64,000 nucleotides of DNA from CAZYQW01 sp964649825. GTDB lineage: Bacteria > Planctomycetota > B15-G4 > JADJEK01. The notes beneath the pieces were generated by a model, which was not told the DNA's origin, did not search any database, and saw only the letters and a list, made by a program, of their open reading frames with translations. This document shows positions 16,846-25,600 of the stretch, piece after piece. The translations under genes were made by a program, and so were the position numbers. Position 1 is the stretch's first letter, and every line of letters begins with the position of its first letter. The stretch is from assembly GCA_964649825.1 (NCBI GenBank), contig CAZYQW010000058.1:58134-122133 (forward strand), in the 5' to 3' direction.

Positions 16846-18659
16846 CAGTCACGCTCCGTCTTGCGGCGCCCCGCCCGCGCGCGGCGCAGGTCGTGGACGA
16901 CGCGTTCCCGCTCGTACTGCTTCACGACGTCCTCGATGCTCCTCGCCCGTTCACGAAAGAGGCCCCCGACGAGCCGTGGGTCCTCCGTCCCCGGTTCGCC
17001 GTCGACCGACCCGTCTCCCAGGTTCTCATCGGCGCCGCGTGGGTCGGCGGGCTCGGCGTCGTTCGTGCTTCGGCTCGGCGCGCCTGCTTCATCCCGGCCC
17101 GTCTGGTCGGGCTCGTCGCCGCGGTCTTCGTCGGGCGGAGGATCGGTACCGGCCTCGCCGCCGTCTGGTTTCCGATTCTGGATCGGTTCCGACTCGAGCT
17201 CGCGCAGCTTCCGAGTCACGAGCTCGAGGTCGATCGCGGCGTCGCGGCCGTGGCCGAGTCGCAGCGACTCGATCAAGTTCTCGCGGGCCACTCGCAGGTG
17301 CGAGACGGCGGCGAGGCGCGCGCGACCGGTCGGAGGGGCGTCAGACGTCCCGCCGATCGCCTCCGCGGCGCGTGCCCGCGCGACGCCCGCGCCGAACGCG
17401 GCCTTCGCGCGGAGGCGAGGATCGCCGCGCATCCCGCGGTCGAACGCGCCGGCGGCGTCGTCGAAGCGACCGAGCCGATAGAGGGCGGCGCCGCGATCGA
17501 AGGCGATGCGGGCGTCGCCCGGAGCGAGCTTCGCCGCGCGATCGAGGCAGGTGAGCGCGCTGGCCGCGTCGCCAAGGTCGAGGCAGCGGACGCCTTCGCG
17601 AGCGAGCTCCGTCGCCTCGGGATCCTCGCCGGCGGCCGCGGCGGCGAGGAACGGCGTGAGAACGAGCAGCGTGGCCGGCAGCCGCAGGAGCCGACCGCGC
17701 CGGCCGCGCGTCGCCGGCCAAAGCAGGAACGAGAGAGCCAGCACGAGCGCCCAGCGGAAACGATCGATCGGCTCTTTCCTCATCGTGGTTCCTCCGGAGG
17801 TCGTTCGGATCCGATCGAGTCGGTCCGCGCGGAGGCGAGCGAGCGGGAACGGTTCGCTCTGCGTCGACAGGAACAGGCCGCCCGTCCGGGCGGCGATCTT
17901 GGCCAGGTGGTCGGGAACCGCGCGCGACTGGACGGTCTGGCCCGCGTCGTCCTCGACGAATCCGCCGAGGACGGTATTGCGGAGCGGGATCGGACCGCCC
18001 TCCCGGGTGCCGACCATGAGCGCGTGGACGGTGACGCCGCGGTGGTACGCGGTCCAGGCGGCGGCTCCGATCGAGCCATCGTCCCCGAGATGCTCCCCGT
18101 CCGAGACGATGACGACGACGCGCGTCGCGTCGTCGTCGCCGAACGAGTCGAGAGCCCGCTCGACTCCGGCTCCGACGTCGGTTCCGCCGTGGACCGTGAA
18201 CGCGGGGTCGATCTCGCGGACGAACGCCTCGAAGCTGTGGCGGTCGCGGGTCAACGGACAAACGAGCCGTCCGTCGCCCCCGAACAGCACGAGCCCGAGG
18301 CGGCCGCCGTCGAACTGATTCGCGAAGTCGATGATCTCGCGACGGGCGCGTCCGATCCGATCCGGTTCCTCGTCCGCGACGGCCATCGAGCGCGACGCGT
18401 CGACCACGAACACGACGTCGACCCCATGGAGCGGGACCTCGACGAATCGTTCGCCGAGGCGCGGGCCGGCGAGGGCGACGGCGAGGCACACGACGGCGCC
18501 GGCGACTCCGAGCCACCGCGCGATCGACGGGGAGCGGCCGGCGCCGCGAGCGAATCCTTCACGCTCCTGCCGCAGCCAGGCCGAGGCGATCCACGCGATC
18601 ACCACGATCAGCGGCGCGAGCGCCACCAGAACGAGCAACGAGGGGCGGGCGAAGGTCAT
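16842..18659 (-). CDS. BatB-BatC fusion: VWA-domain membrane protein with TPR tail
   Basis: 605 aa from the ATG at 18659, overlapping the TGA of the batA-like gene as ATGA. Two N-terminal transmembrane helices (about 8-28 and 50-68) lead to a von Willebrand A domain with an intact MIDAS motif (FVVDASRSM, then the T and D positions in HGGTDVG and VSDGEHLGD). A further hydrophobic pair (about 310-350) is followed by TPR units (about 365-490: ASALTCLDRAAKLAPGDARIAFDRGAALYRLGRFDDAAGAFDRG) and a charged, low-complexity tail. In many genomes BatB and BatC are separate; here they form one chain. Confidence 0.88.
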   Translation of the reverse strand: MTFARPSLLVLVALAPLIVVIAWIASAWLRQEREGFARGAGRSPSIARWLGVAGAVVCLAVALAGPRLGERFVEVPLHGVDVVFVVDASRSMAVADEEPDRIGRARREIIDFANQFDGGRLGLVLFGGDGRLVCPLTRDRHSFEAFVREIDPAFTVHGGTDVGAGVERALDSFGDDDATRVVVIVSDGEHLGDDGSIGAAAWTAYHRGVTVHALMVGTREGGPIPLRNTVLGGFVEDDAGQTVQSRAVPDHLAKIAARTGGLFLSTQSEPFPLARLRADRLDRIRTTSGGTTMRKEPIDRFRWALVLALSFLLWPATRGRRGRLLRLPATLLVLTPFLAAAAAGEDPEATELAREGVRCLDLGDAASALTCLDRAAKLAPGDARIAFDRGAALYRLGRFDDAAGAFDRGMRGDPRLRAKAAFGAGVARARAAEAIGGTSDAPPTGRARLAAVSHLRVARENLIESLRLGHGRDAAIDLELVTRKLRELESEPIQNRKPDGGEAGTDPPPDEDRGDEPDQTGRDEAGAPSRSTNDAEPADPRGADENLGDGSVDGEPGTEDPRLVGGLFRERARSIEDVVKQYERERVVHDLRRARAGRRKTERDW

Positions 18660-19588
18660 GGGTACCGCCGGAAGAGGAACAGGTCGAGCACGAGCTCGAG
18701 CACGAGCAACGCGAGGCCCGCCGCGAGGATCGACGGATAGACGTCCTTCCACCGCGTCAGCGTCTTCTCTTCGACCTCGTGCCGCTCGAGCGCGTCGATC
18801 AGGTCGTAGACGTTCGCGAGCGTGTCCTGATCGGTCGCGACGAAGCCGTCCGCGCCGGTGCGGCGGCCGAGCTCCTTCAGCTCCTCGGCGAACCGACCGA
18901 CCCGCGACGCCAGCGCGATCGCGTACACCTTGATGCCGTGCGCGCGTGCCAAGTCCGCCGCCTCGATCGGCTCGACGTCGTGGACCCTCTCCTCGCCGTC
19001 GGTCAGAAGGACGACGACCCGGGTGCGATCGGTCTCGTCCTTGAGCTTCAGGACGGCGGCGGCGAGCGCGACGCCGATCGCGGTGTACTTCTCCTCGCTG
19101 CTCGAGTCGAACGCGCGAACGTCGGCCAGGAACCCTCGGAGCGCGTTCTTGTCGAGCGTGAGCGGGCAGACGACGCGAGGGTAGCGAAAGAACGTGATGA
19201 GGCCGATGCGGTCCTGCTCGCGGCCCTGAACGAAGCGGTCGATCACCTCGACGGCGACCTCGATGCGGCTCTTGCTCCGATCGATGTCGGTGCGGCGCAT
19301 CGACGCCGAGACGTCGAGCACGAGTTGGATGTCGATCCCCTCCGCGCGCGCGGCGATCACGTCCGTGCCGCTCATCGGACGCGCGATCGCGACGACGACG
19401 AGGGCGGCGGCGAGCCCGCGGAGGACGTTCGGCACGAAGACGAACCGCCGCCGCCGCGAGGGCGCGACGGCCCGAGCAAGGTCACCGGCCGGGAACGCGA
19501 GCCGCGGGCGGCCGGGGCGCGCGGCGGCCCACGCCCACAAGGGGACGAGCAGCAGGCCGAAGAGGACGAAGGGGTGCTCGAACGTCAT
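18656..19588 (-). CDS. batA: BatA-like VWA-domain membrane protein
   Basis: 310 aa. N-terminal transmembrane helices (FVLFGLLLVPLWAWAA and VLRGLAAALVVVAIARP), a VWA domain with MIDAS residues (LVLDVSASM, YTAIGVALAAAV, LLTDGEERVHD), and a C-terminal helix (ILAAGLALLVLELVLDLFLF). This is the classic BatA arrangement. The ATG overlaps the TGA of the upstream gene, and its own TGA overlaps the BatB/C ATG. VWA proteins of this type are thought to work with MoxR ATPases; the nearest MoxR is at 13377-14372 on the other strand. Confidence 0.92.
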   Translation of the reverse strand: MTFEHPFVLFGLLLVPLWAWAAARPGRPRLAFPAGDLARAVAPSRRRRFVFVPNVLRGLAAALVVVAIARPMSGTDVIAARAEGIDIQLVLDVSASMRRTDIDRSKSRIEVAVEVIDRFVQGREQDRIGLITFFRYPRVVCPLTLDKNALRGFLADVRAFDSSSEEKYTAIGVALAAAVLKLKDETDRTRVVVLLTDGEERVHDVEPIEAADLARAHGIKVYAIALASRVGRFAEELKELGRRTGADGFVATDQDTLANVYDLIDALERHEVEEKTLTRWKDVYPSILAAGLALLVLELVLDLFLFRRYP

Positions 19589-20478
19589 CGGCTCGCCCCC
19601 GCGTGGCGATCGAGACGGCTCCGCAGCCAGCGCGTCGCCTCCGTAACGGACCCGTCCGCGTCTTCCCGACCGACGTCTCGGCTCGAGTACCGCGCGTCCT
19701 CGGCCGCGAACATCAGCTCGATCATCGGGCGGGCCTCCTCGCCCGTCCCTTCAGCGAAGGCCTGCGCGAGCTCGGCGGCCGTGCGCGGACGGATCCGCTC
19801 GCGATGCCGCGACTCGAGGTAGGTCCGCATCACCTCGCCCGCGTCCTCGAGGAACTTGCGCGCGTCGCCGGTGTGCTCACGACCGAGAGTCTCGAGCGCG
19901 CGGATCGCGATCGCCTCGGGCGGCTCGAGACGTTCGAGGCGCGGCCGCGGCCGGACCCGTGTGTCGTGAATCCGGCGGCGGATCCCCCACGCGATCCCGA
20001 GCACGATCATCGCGAACCCGGGGATCGCCCACCACGCGACGCGTCGATCCGCGGCGCTCGCATCGTCGAACCGTTCCAGCTCGAGCTCGTCTCGAAGCGT
20101 CGGTGGTTCGTCCCGCGCGAGCGCGCTCTGAACGAAGACCTGGCGCGGTTCGGTCGAGACTACCAGGCGATCGCCGTCGCTCGACTCCACGACGAACGGG
20201 ATCGCCGCGAGGATCTGCTCGCCCGAGATGGTCGGGATCAAGGTGACGCGCGCGACGACCGCCGCGCCGTCCCTCAGCGTCGTGGCGTCGAGGACGACGA
20301 ACTCGCCGACGTCGAGCCCGGCGCGCGGCAATTCGACGGAGCGGCCCGGCAGGTCGTCGATCGTCACGCGCGCGATGATCGGAATACCGACGAGGAGCGG
20401 CCCGTCGTCGAGCTCGAGCCGCGCCGCCGGCGTCGCGAGCCACGTCGACGTCGAGAGCAGAAGCGCCAGCGCCGTCAT
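19585..20478 (-). CDS. membrane protein of the bat operon (DUF4381/BatD-related)
   Basis: 297 aa from the ATG at 20478, which overlaps the TGA of the DUF58 gene; longer frames run inside that gene. A signal-like N-terminus (MTALALLLSTSTWLATPAA) precedes a beta-rich domain of about 120 residues (DGPLLVGIPIIARVTIDDLPG). A transmembrane helix follows (AWWAIPGFAMIVLGIAWGI, about 150-168), then a helical cytoplasmic tail with ALETLGREHTGDARKFLEDAGEVMRTYLE and RPRTAAELAQAF, typical of the small DUF4381 proteins in these operons. The outer domain is larger than usual for DUF4381. Confidence 0.7.
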   Translation of the reverse strand: MTALALLLSTSTWLATPAARLELDDGPLLVGIPIIARVTIDDLPGRSVELPRAGLDVGEFVVLDATTLRDGAAVVARVTLIPTISGEQILAAIPFVVESSDGDRLVVSTEPRQVFVQSALARDEPPTLRDELELERFDDASAADRRVAWWAIPGFAMIVLGIAWGIRRRIHDTRVRPRPRLERLEPPEAIAIRALETLGREHTGDARKFLEDAGEVMRTYLESRHRERIRPRTAAELAQAFAEGTGEEARPMIELMFAAEDARYSSRDVGREDADGSVTEATRWLRSRLDRHAGASR

Positions 20479-21359
20479 CGAACCTGCCGTTCGCGCCGCT
20501 CGAAGAACCGCAGCAACGGGGGGAGGATGTCGTGGCCGGTCTCGAGCGCGAGCACCTGGGCGCCGCCGCGCGTCAGCGCGTCGGCGACGAGCTTGCGCCT
20601 CTCGGCCGCGGCGGCCGCGAACGCGTCGCGCTCCGCCCGCGAATCGAGGTCGAGCCGGAAGGCCTCGCCGGTCTCGGGGTCGACGCACTCGACGATCCCG
20701 CCGCCGCGAAGCTCGCGCTCCCGGGGATCCGACACCCAGACCGCCACCACGTCGTGCCGGCGCGCCAGCCGCTGCATCGCCTTCGTTGGAATGGCCGCCG
20801 CGAAGTCCGAGATGACGAACAGGACCGAGCGCCGCCGCGTCCGCTTCTCGAGCGCGGACAACGCCACGCCGAGGTCGGTCCGCGTCCCGAGCGGCGCGTG
20901 GGTGAAGAGCTCGTGCAGGATTCGATACGGCCGCGCCGGCCCTCGCTCCGGCGGCAGCATCGACTCGACGCGGTCCGTGAACTGAAGCAGGCCCACGCGA
21001 TCGCGGCTCTGCCCCGCCGCGAGCGCGAGCACGGCGCAGACCTCGGCCACGAGTTCCGCCTTGCTTTGAGCCCCCGATCCGAAGCGGAGCGACGCAGATC
21101 GGTCGACGGCAAGCAGGATCGACCGTTCCCGCTCCTCGACGAACCGCTTCACGAACGGTTTGCCCGCCCGCGCCGTCACGTTCCAGTCGATCGATCGGAC
21201 GTCGTCCCCGGGCACGTACTCACGCACCGACTCGAACTCGACCCCCGTCCCCCGAAAGACGCTCCGAAACTCGCCGGCCATCGCCAATGAGACCCGCCTC
21301 CGACTCCGGATCTCGATCCGCCGTGCCTTTCTCAGCAGCTCTTTCTGCGAAACGGCCAT
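20475..21359 (-). CDS. DUF58 domain protein (VWA-like, MoxR-associated)
   Basis: 294 aa, first gene of the minus-strand bat operon. The DUF58 hallmark is clear: EFESVREYVPGDDVRSIDWNVTARAGKPFVKRFVEERE at about 45-80, then a VWA-like fold (ILLAVDRSASLRFG, with the D-x-S-x-S pattern, and TDLGVALSALE, FVISDF). No transmembrane segment. DUF58 proteins are the usual partners of MoxR ATPases. The promoter must lie in 21360-21493, which is short and holds no obvious hexamers. Confidence 0.93.
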   Translation of the reverse strand: MAVSQKELLRKARRIEIRSRRRVSLAMAGEFRSVFRGTGVEFESVREYVPGDDVRSIDWNVTARAGKPFVKRFVEERERSILLAVDRSASLRFGSGAQSKAELVAEVCAVLALAAGQSRDRVGLLQFTDRVESMLPPERGPARPYRILHELFTHAPLGTRTDLGVALSALEKRTRRRSVLFVISDFAAAIPTKAMQRLARRHDVVAVWVSDPRERELRGGGIVECVDPETGEAFRLDLDSRAERDAFAAAAAERRKLVADALTRGGAQVLALETGHDILPPLLRFFERRERQVR

Positions 21360-21493
21360 AGGTCATTCGAACGAACCGACCGTCCCGAGGTTCGACCACG
21401 CATTCCAACCGTTGCATGCATTCATAGAGCGTCGCGGGCGCTACCGTGCGGATCTTCTCGTCGAACGAGGCGCTGCGAGTTCGAACCGGTCCC

Positions 21494-23086
21494 TCACATT
21501 CCGCTCATTCCCAGCAGGAACTCGGCGTTCGACTTCGTCTTGCGCATCTTGTCGACGAAGAGCTCCATCGCCTCGATCGGGTTCATCTCGTTCAGGACCT
21601 TGCGGAGGATCCAGACGAGCTTCAGCTCCTCGGGCGTGAACAGAAGGTCTTCCTTGCGCGTCCCCGACCGGTTGATGTCGATCGCCGGCCACACCCGCTT
21701 GTCGGCCAGGCGCCGGTCGAGGTGGAGTTCCATGTTGCCGGTGCCCTTGAACTCCTCGAAGATCACCTCGTCCATGCGCGACCCGGTCTCGATGAGGCCC
21801 GTCGCCATGATGGTCAGCGATCCGCCGAACTCGATGTTGCGGGCGGCGCCGAAGAATCGCTTCGGCTTCTGGAGCGCGGACGCGTCGATTCCACCCGACA
21901 GGATCTTGCCGGAGTGGGGCGCCTCGGAGTTGTAGGCGCGGCCGAGGCGGGTGATCGAGTCGAGCAGGATGACCACGTCGCGGCCGTGCTCGACGAGGCG
22001 CTTCGCCTTCTCGATGACCATCTCGGCGACGGTGATGTGACGCGACGCGGGCTCGTCGAACGTCGACGAGACGACCTCGCCGCGCACCGAGCGCTTCATG
22101 TCCGTCACCTCCTCCGGACGTTCATCGATGAGCAGGACGATCAAGTCGACGTCCGGGCTGTTCTTGGTGATCGAGTTCGCGATCTTCTGCAGGAGGATCG
22201 TCTTGCCGGTGCGCGGGGGCGCGATGATCAGGCCGCGCTGGCCCTTCCCGATCGGCGACACGAGATCCATGATCCGCATCGCGATCTCGGTCGGCTCCGT
22301 CTCGAGGATGAAGCGTTCTTCCGGATAGAGCGGGACGAGGTCCTCGAACGCGACGACCTGGTTCGCTTTCTCGGGCTTGTCGTAGTTGATCTCGTCGACG
22401 CGGAGCAGCGCAAAGTACTTCTCGTTCTCCTTCGGCGGCCGGATCTGCCCGGTGATGACCTGACCGGTCCGCAGTCCGAAGCGTCGGATCTGCGACGGCG
22501 AGATGTAGATGTCGTCGGGCGACGGAAGGTACGAGTAGTCCGGCGAGCGGAGGAAACCGAACCCGTCGGGCAGGATCTCGAGCACGCCGTCGCCGAACAT
22601 GAGTCCGTCGGACTGCTGGCCGCGGCGCTTCAGCAGTCTGAAGATCAGGTCCTGCTTCTTCACGCCCTGCGGCGTGTGGATCCCCTCGTACGTCGCGATG
22701 TCGGAGAGGTCCTCGACCGTCAGCTTCTGCAGGTCGGAGAGGCGGATGCTCGAGCCTTTGGTCGCCGCGTAGTGCGCGGCAGGACTGTCGGGCGCGGGCG
22801 CGGGGCGCGCCGGTTCGCGATGCTCCTTCTCGTGACGATCTTCACGATCCTCGTTCGTTTCCGCGCGCGGTTCGTCGAGGTCGTCCGCGACGTCATCGTC
22901 TTCGTCATACACGACGACGTCGTCGAACTCCTCTTCCTCCGCGATCGCCGCGCGGGACTTCGTGGGCCGACGTCGCGATCGCTGGTCATCGGAGGGTGGC
23001 GGAGCCGGAGTCGAGCGGGGCGCGGACGCGCGCGTCGGCTTCTTCTTCGTGGTCTTGTTGTTTCGGGAGGGCTTTTCCCGGGCCAT
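21494..23086 (-). CDS. rho: transcription termination factor Rho
   Basis: 530 aa, about 110 longer than E. coli Rho. The extra N-terminal part is low complexity: basic (residues 1-45), strongly acidic (about 48-85, EEEEFDDVVVYDEDDD), then mixed. The conserved part starts at LSDLQKLTVEDLSDIA. The RNA-binding OB fold includes LPDGFGFLRSPDYSYLPSPDDIYIS, the Walker A is APPRTGKT, Walker B VILLDSITRLGRAYN, and the secondary RNA site is present (GTGNMELHLDRRLADKR). N-terminal insertions are known in Rho of high-GC phyla and can change RNA binding. It follows coaE on the same strand, 103 bp apart. Confidence 0.97.
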   Translation of the reverse strand: MAREKPSRNNKTTKKKPTRASAPRSTPAPPPSDDQRSRRRPTKSRAAIAEEEEFDDVVVYDEDDDVADDLDEPRAETNEDREDRHEKEHREPARPAPAPDSPAAHYAATKGSSIRLSDLQKLTVEDLSDIATYEGIHTPQGVKKQDLIFRLLKRRGQQSDGLMFGDGVLEILPDGFGFLRSPDYSYLPSPDDIYISPSQIRRFGLRTGQVITGQIRPPKENEKYFALLRVDEINYDKPEKANQVVAFEDLVPLYPEERFILETEPTEIAMRIMDLVSPIGKGQRGLIIAPPRTGKTILLQKIANSITKNSPDVDLIVLLIDERPEEVTDMKRSVRGEVVSSTFDEPASRHITVAEMVIEKAKRLVEHGRDVVILLDSITRLGRAYNSEAPHSGKILSGGIDASALQKPKRFFGAARNIEFGGSLTIMATGLIETGSRMDEVIFEEFKGTGNMELHLDRRLADKRVWPAIDINRSGTRKEDLLFTPEELKLVWILRKVLNEMNPIEAMELFVDKMRKTKSNAEFLLGMSGM

Positions 23087-23189
23087 CTGGTTTCTCCGTG
23101 ACTGCGCAATGCGCGGTTGATCGGTGGTGGCTCGTCGAGTGAGAGAGGGGGATTGGAATCAGCGTGGAAGCGAAGGTCCGCCGGGTGGG

Positions 23190-23801
23190 TCAGGGGGGTG
23201 ACTGGATCAGGTTCTCGACGATCGCCCGCACTTGGATGCGCGTCGGCTCGACCCCGCCTTCGTTCACCACGGTATAGTCGGCGGCCGCGCGCTTTTCGTC
23301 GATTGTTTTCTGGAAATTTTCTCGCCGATCGAGTTCGTCATCGTTCCAGCCGCGATCGATCCGGACGCGTCGCTGGCGTTCGTCGCGCGACGCGTCGACG
23401 AAGACGCGCACGTTGCACCACGCGTCGAGCTCCGATTCGAGCAGGAGCGGCACGTCGAGCACGACCATCGAAACGTCGACGTCCTGCTGCGCCGCATCGA
23501 GCCGCGTGCGCATCTCGCGACGAACGCACGGATGGACGATGGCGTTCAGCGACTGGCGGGACGTCTCGTCGTGAAAGGCCACCTCGGCGAGGCGAGCGCG
23601 ATCGACGCGCCCGTCCGATTCGAAGACCCCGGCTCCGAATCGCGCGCGGATCGCGTTCCGCACGTCCTCGCGAAGGAGACACTCGTGGGCGATGCGGTCG
23701 GCATCGAGCACGACGGCACCGTGCTCGGCGAACATGCGCGCGACCGTCGACTTGCCGCTGCCGATACCGCCGAGCAGACCGATCACGACGAACCGGCGCA
23801 T
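23190..23801 (-). CDS. coaE: dephospho-CoA kinase
   Basis: 203 aa from the ATG at 23801, the normal size for CoaE, which phosphorylates dephospho-CoA in the last step of CoA synthesis. The P-loop GLLGGIGSGKST is at residues 8-19, the CoA-binding DADRIAHE follows at about 33, and HPCVRREM and VLDVPLLLESELDAWCN match the lid and core. The longer open frame to 23942 adds 47 residues that resemble nothing, so I reject it. It probably shares a transcript with rho. Confidence 0.93.
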   Translation of the reverse strand: MRRFVVIGLLGGIGSGKSTVARMFAEHGAVVLDADRIAHECLLREDVRNAIRARFGAGVFESDGRVDRARLAEVAFHDETSRQSLNAIVHPCVRREMRTRLDAAQQDVDVSMVVLDVPLLLESELDAWCNVRVFVDASRDERQRRVRIDRGWNDDELDRRENFQKTIDEKRAAADYTVVNEGGVEPTRIQVRAIVENLIQSPP

Positions 23802-24038
23802 CTGTCGTGTACTCGTGTCATGATGTAAAACATTGAACAACGATGGCTTAGCGACCGCATGTCGTGGCGTTCGGTGGCTGATCGCCGCTGGGCGGGAAAG
23901 CGAGCGAGTCTGGTGGACCGCCCCGGGAGGATCCACGGCCAAGGCTAGCCCCCATCCGGGCGTGGATCAAGCCGGGCACCGCGGCCTCCGCACCTGCCGC
24001 GAGGTCCGTGGGGACTTGGATTTAGGGAACTCGCGCCG

Positions 24039-24066
24039 TTGCTTCGTCGAGTGCCGTTCCTATAGT
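24039..24066 (+). promoter_or_regulatory. sigma-70-type promoter for the BRCT-like membrane protein gene
   Basis: TTGCTT (24039-24044) and TATAGT (24061-24066) with a 16-bp spacer, 75 bp upstream of the ATG at 24142. This is the best match in the 340-bp gap 23802-24141. I see nothing else in that gap apart from the coaE 5' side. Confidence 0.5.
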
Positions 24067-24141
24067 CTCCGGTTCGCACGGACCGGCGTGGCGGATCAGC
24101 CGTGAGCGGCCGGGACTCCTACCCTCGTTCGGAGGTATCTG

Positions 24142-25374
24142 ATGACTCGTCGTGAACGCGGCGCCACGGTCAGCGTGATGTGGGTGATCTTCCTCATCGT
24201 GCTGCTCTTGGGGGCCGGTGCCTACATCTACGCGGTTCAGTCCGAGATCACGACCGCGAAGACTGCCGAGGACAGAGCCAAGCGAGACCTCGCCGCCTTC
24301 GAAGCGAGGTTGTTCACGGAGCAAGAGAACCACCTGAAGCTGTCGGACGTGATCGGTTTCAAGGATGCGTCGGCCGACGTGAACTCCTCGGTCTCCGCGA
24401 TCGAGCAGCGGATCGAGCAGATCAAGGGCAAGTACACGAACGATATCGGGAGCGCCGACTCGACGGTCGAGACGATCCTCGACCGGCTTGCGTCGATCGC
24501 CGACGCGCGTCGCACCGAGGCCGATGACCTGCGCTCGCAGTTCGACACGGAGGTCGCGAAGCGCGGCGACGCCGAGACCGCGAAGGACGAGATTCGCTCG
24601 AGCATGGACTCGCAGCTCTCGAAGACCAACTCGGAGCTGCGGGACGCGCGTGACGCGGCCTCGAGCCAGAAGCAGCAGGACGATTCGAGAGTCGCCGGTC
24701 TGCAGGATCAGCTCGACGAGGCGAACGCGAAGATGCGCGAGGTGCAGACCACGGCCGACGCGAAGGTCGCGGACCTCGAGCAGGAGAAGACCGCGATGAC
24801 GGGACGAGTCGCGGCACTGTCCGAGAAGGCCAAGCTGATCGGGTACAACGAGGATCCGTACGCGGTCGACGGCTCGGTCATCAGCGTCGGGGCCTTGACC
24901 CGGCTCGTCTTCATCGACGTCGGCAGCCGAGACCTGCTCCGTCCCGGTGTCCGCTTCGACGTCTTCTATTACGGCAAGGGCGGCGAGATGCTGCCGAAGG
25001 GGAACATCGAGGTGCGCGAGGTCGAGAACGACTCCGCGGTGGCCGTGATCGTGAACCAGATCGACGACCTCAATCCGATCGCGCGTGGCGACGTCATCGC
25101 GAATCCGCTCTTCAACAAGGAACGGTCGAAGGTGTTCGCGCTGCTCGGCAACTTCCCGGTGCAAGGCCGTTCGTTCCTCGAAACGCGCCTCCGTGCGATC
25201 GGCGCCGAGGTCCAGGACGACGTGAACGCGAACGTCGACTTCGTGGTGCTTGGCCAGAAGGCGCCGGAGGAAGACGCTCCGGAGCTGGCCGAGCTCGACG
25301 GCTACAAGGCAGCGCAGGAGCTCAGCATCCAGATGCTTCGCATCGCCGACATCGAGCGGTTCCTGAAGCAGTAG
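24142..25374 (+). CDS. membrane-anchored coiled-coil protein with C-terminal BRCT-like domain
   Basis: 410 aa. One transmembrane helix at about 11-31 (SVMWVIFLIVLLLGAGAYIY) leads to about 200 residues of coiled coil (about 35-235, rich in E, K, Q, A, with few prolines). A compact beta domain follows at about 244-328 (GSVISVGALTRLVFIDVGSRDLLRPGVRFDVF...PIARGDVIANPLF). The last 82 residues resemble a BRCT domain of the NAD-ligase type: VFALLGNFP, LETRLRAIGAEVQDDVNANVDFVVLGQKA, then GYKAAQELSIQMLRIADIERFL. BRCT domains normally sit in soluble DNA-repair proteins, so a membrane anchor is odd. GGAGG lies 7 nt before the ATG. Its role is unknown. Confidence 0.75.
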   Translation: MTRRERGATVSVMWVIFLIVLLLGAGAYIYAVQSEITTAKTAEDRAKRDLAAFEARLFTEQENHLKLSDVIGFKDASADVNSSVSAIEQRIEQIKGKYTNDIGSADSTVETILDRLASIADARRTEADDLRSQFDTEVAKRGDAETAKDEIRSSMDSQLSKTNSELRDARDAASSQKQQDDSRVAGLQDQLDEANAKMREVQTTADAKVADLEQEKTAMTGRVAALSEKAKLIGYNEDPYAVDGSVISVGALTRLVFIDVGSRDLLRPGVRFDVFYYGKGGEMLPKGNIEVREVENDSAVAVIVNQIDDLNPIARGDVIANPLFNKERSKVFALLGNFPVQGRSFLETRLRAIGAEVQDDVNANVDFVVLGQKAPEEDAPELAELDGYKAAQELSIQMLRIADIERFLKQ

Positions 25375-25600
25375 CTCCGCTTCCGGTACCTGAGCGTTGA
25401 GCCGAGCGGCGCGGCCGGGGTAGTTCCGGTTCGCGCCGTTCAGCGTTGATGGGCACACGTTCGCTTGTCGGGCCGATCCGTCTATGATCCGTCTATCGTG
25501 GGGCGCGAACCGTGGCTGGGATGTGAAGTCCGTGGCGGAGCCGGCAAAGACAAAGGGGGGAGTGCGCGGGCGCGACTCGCGATCGGTCCGTTCTCCCGAG

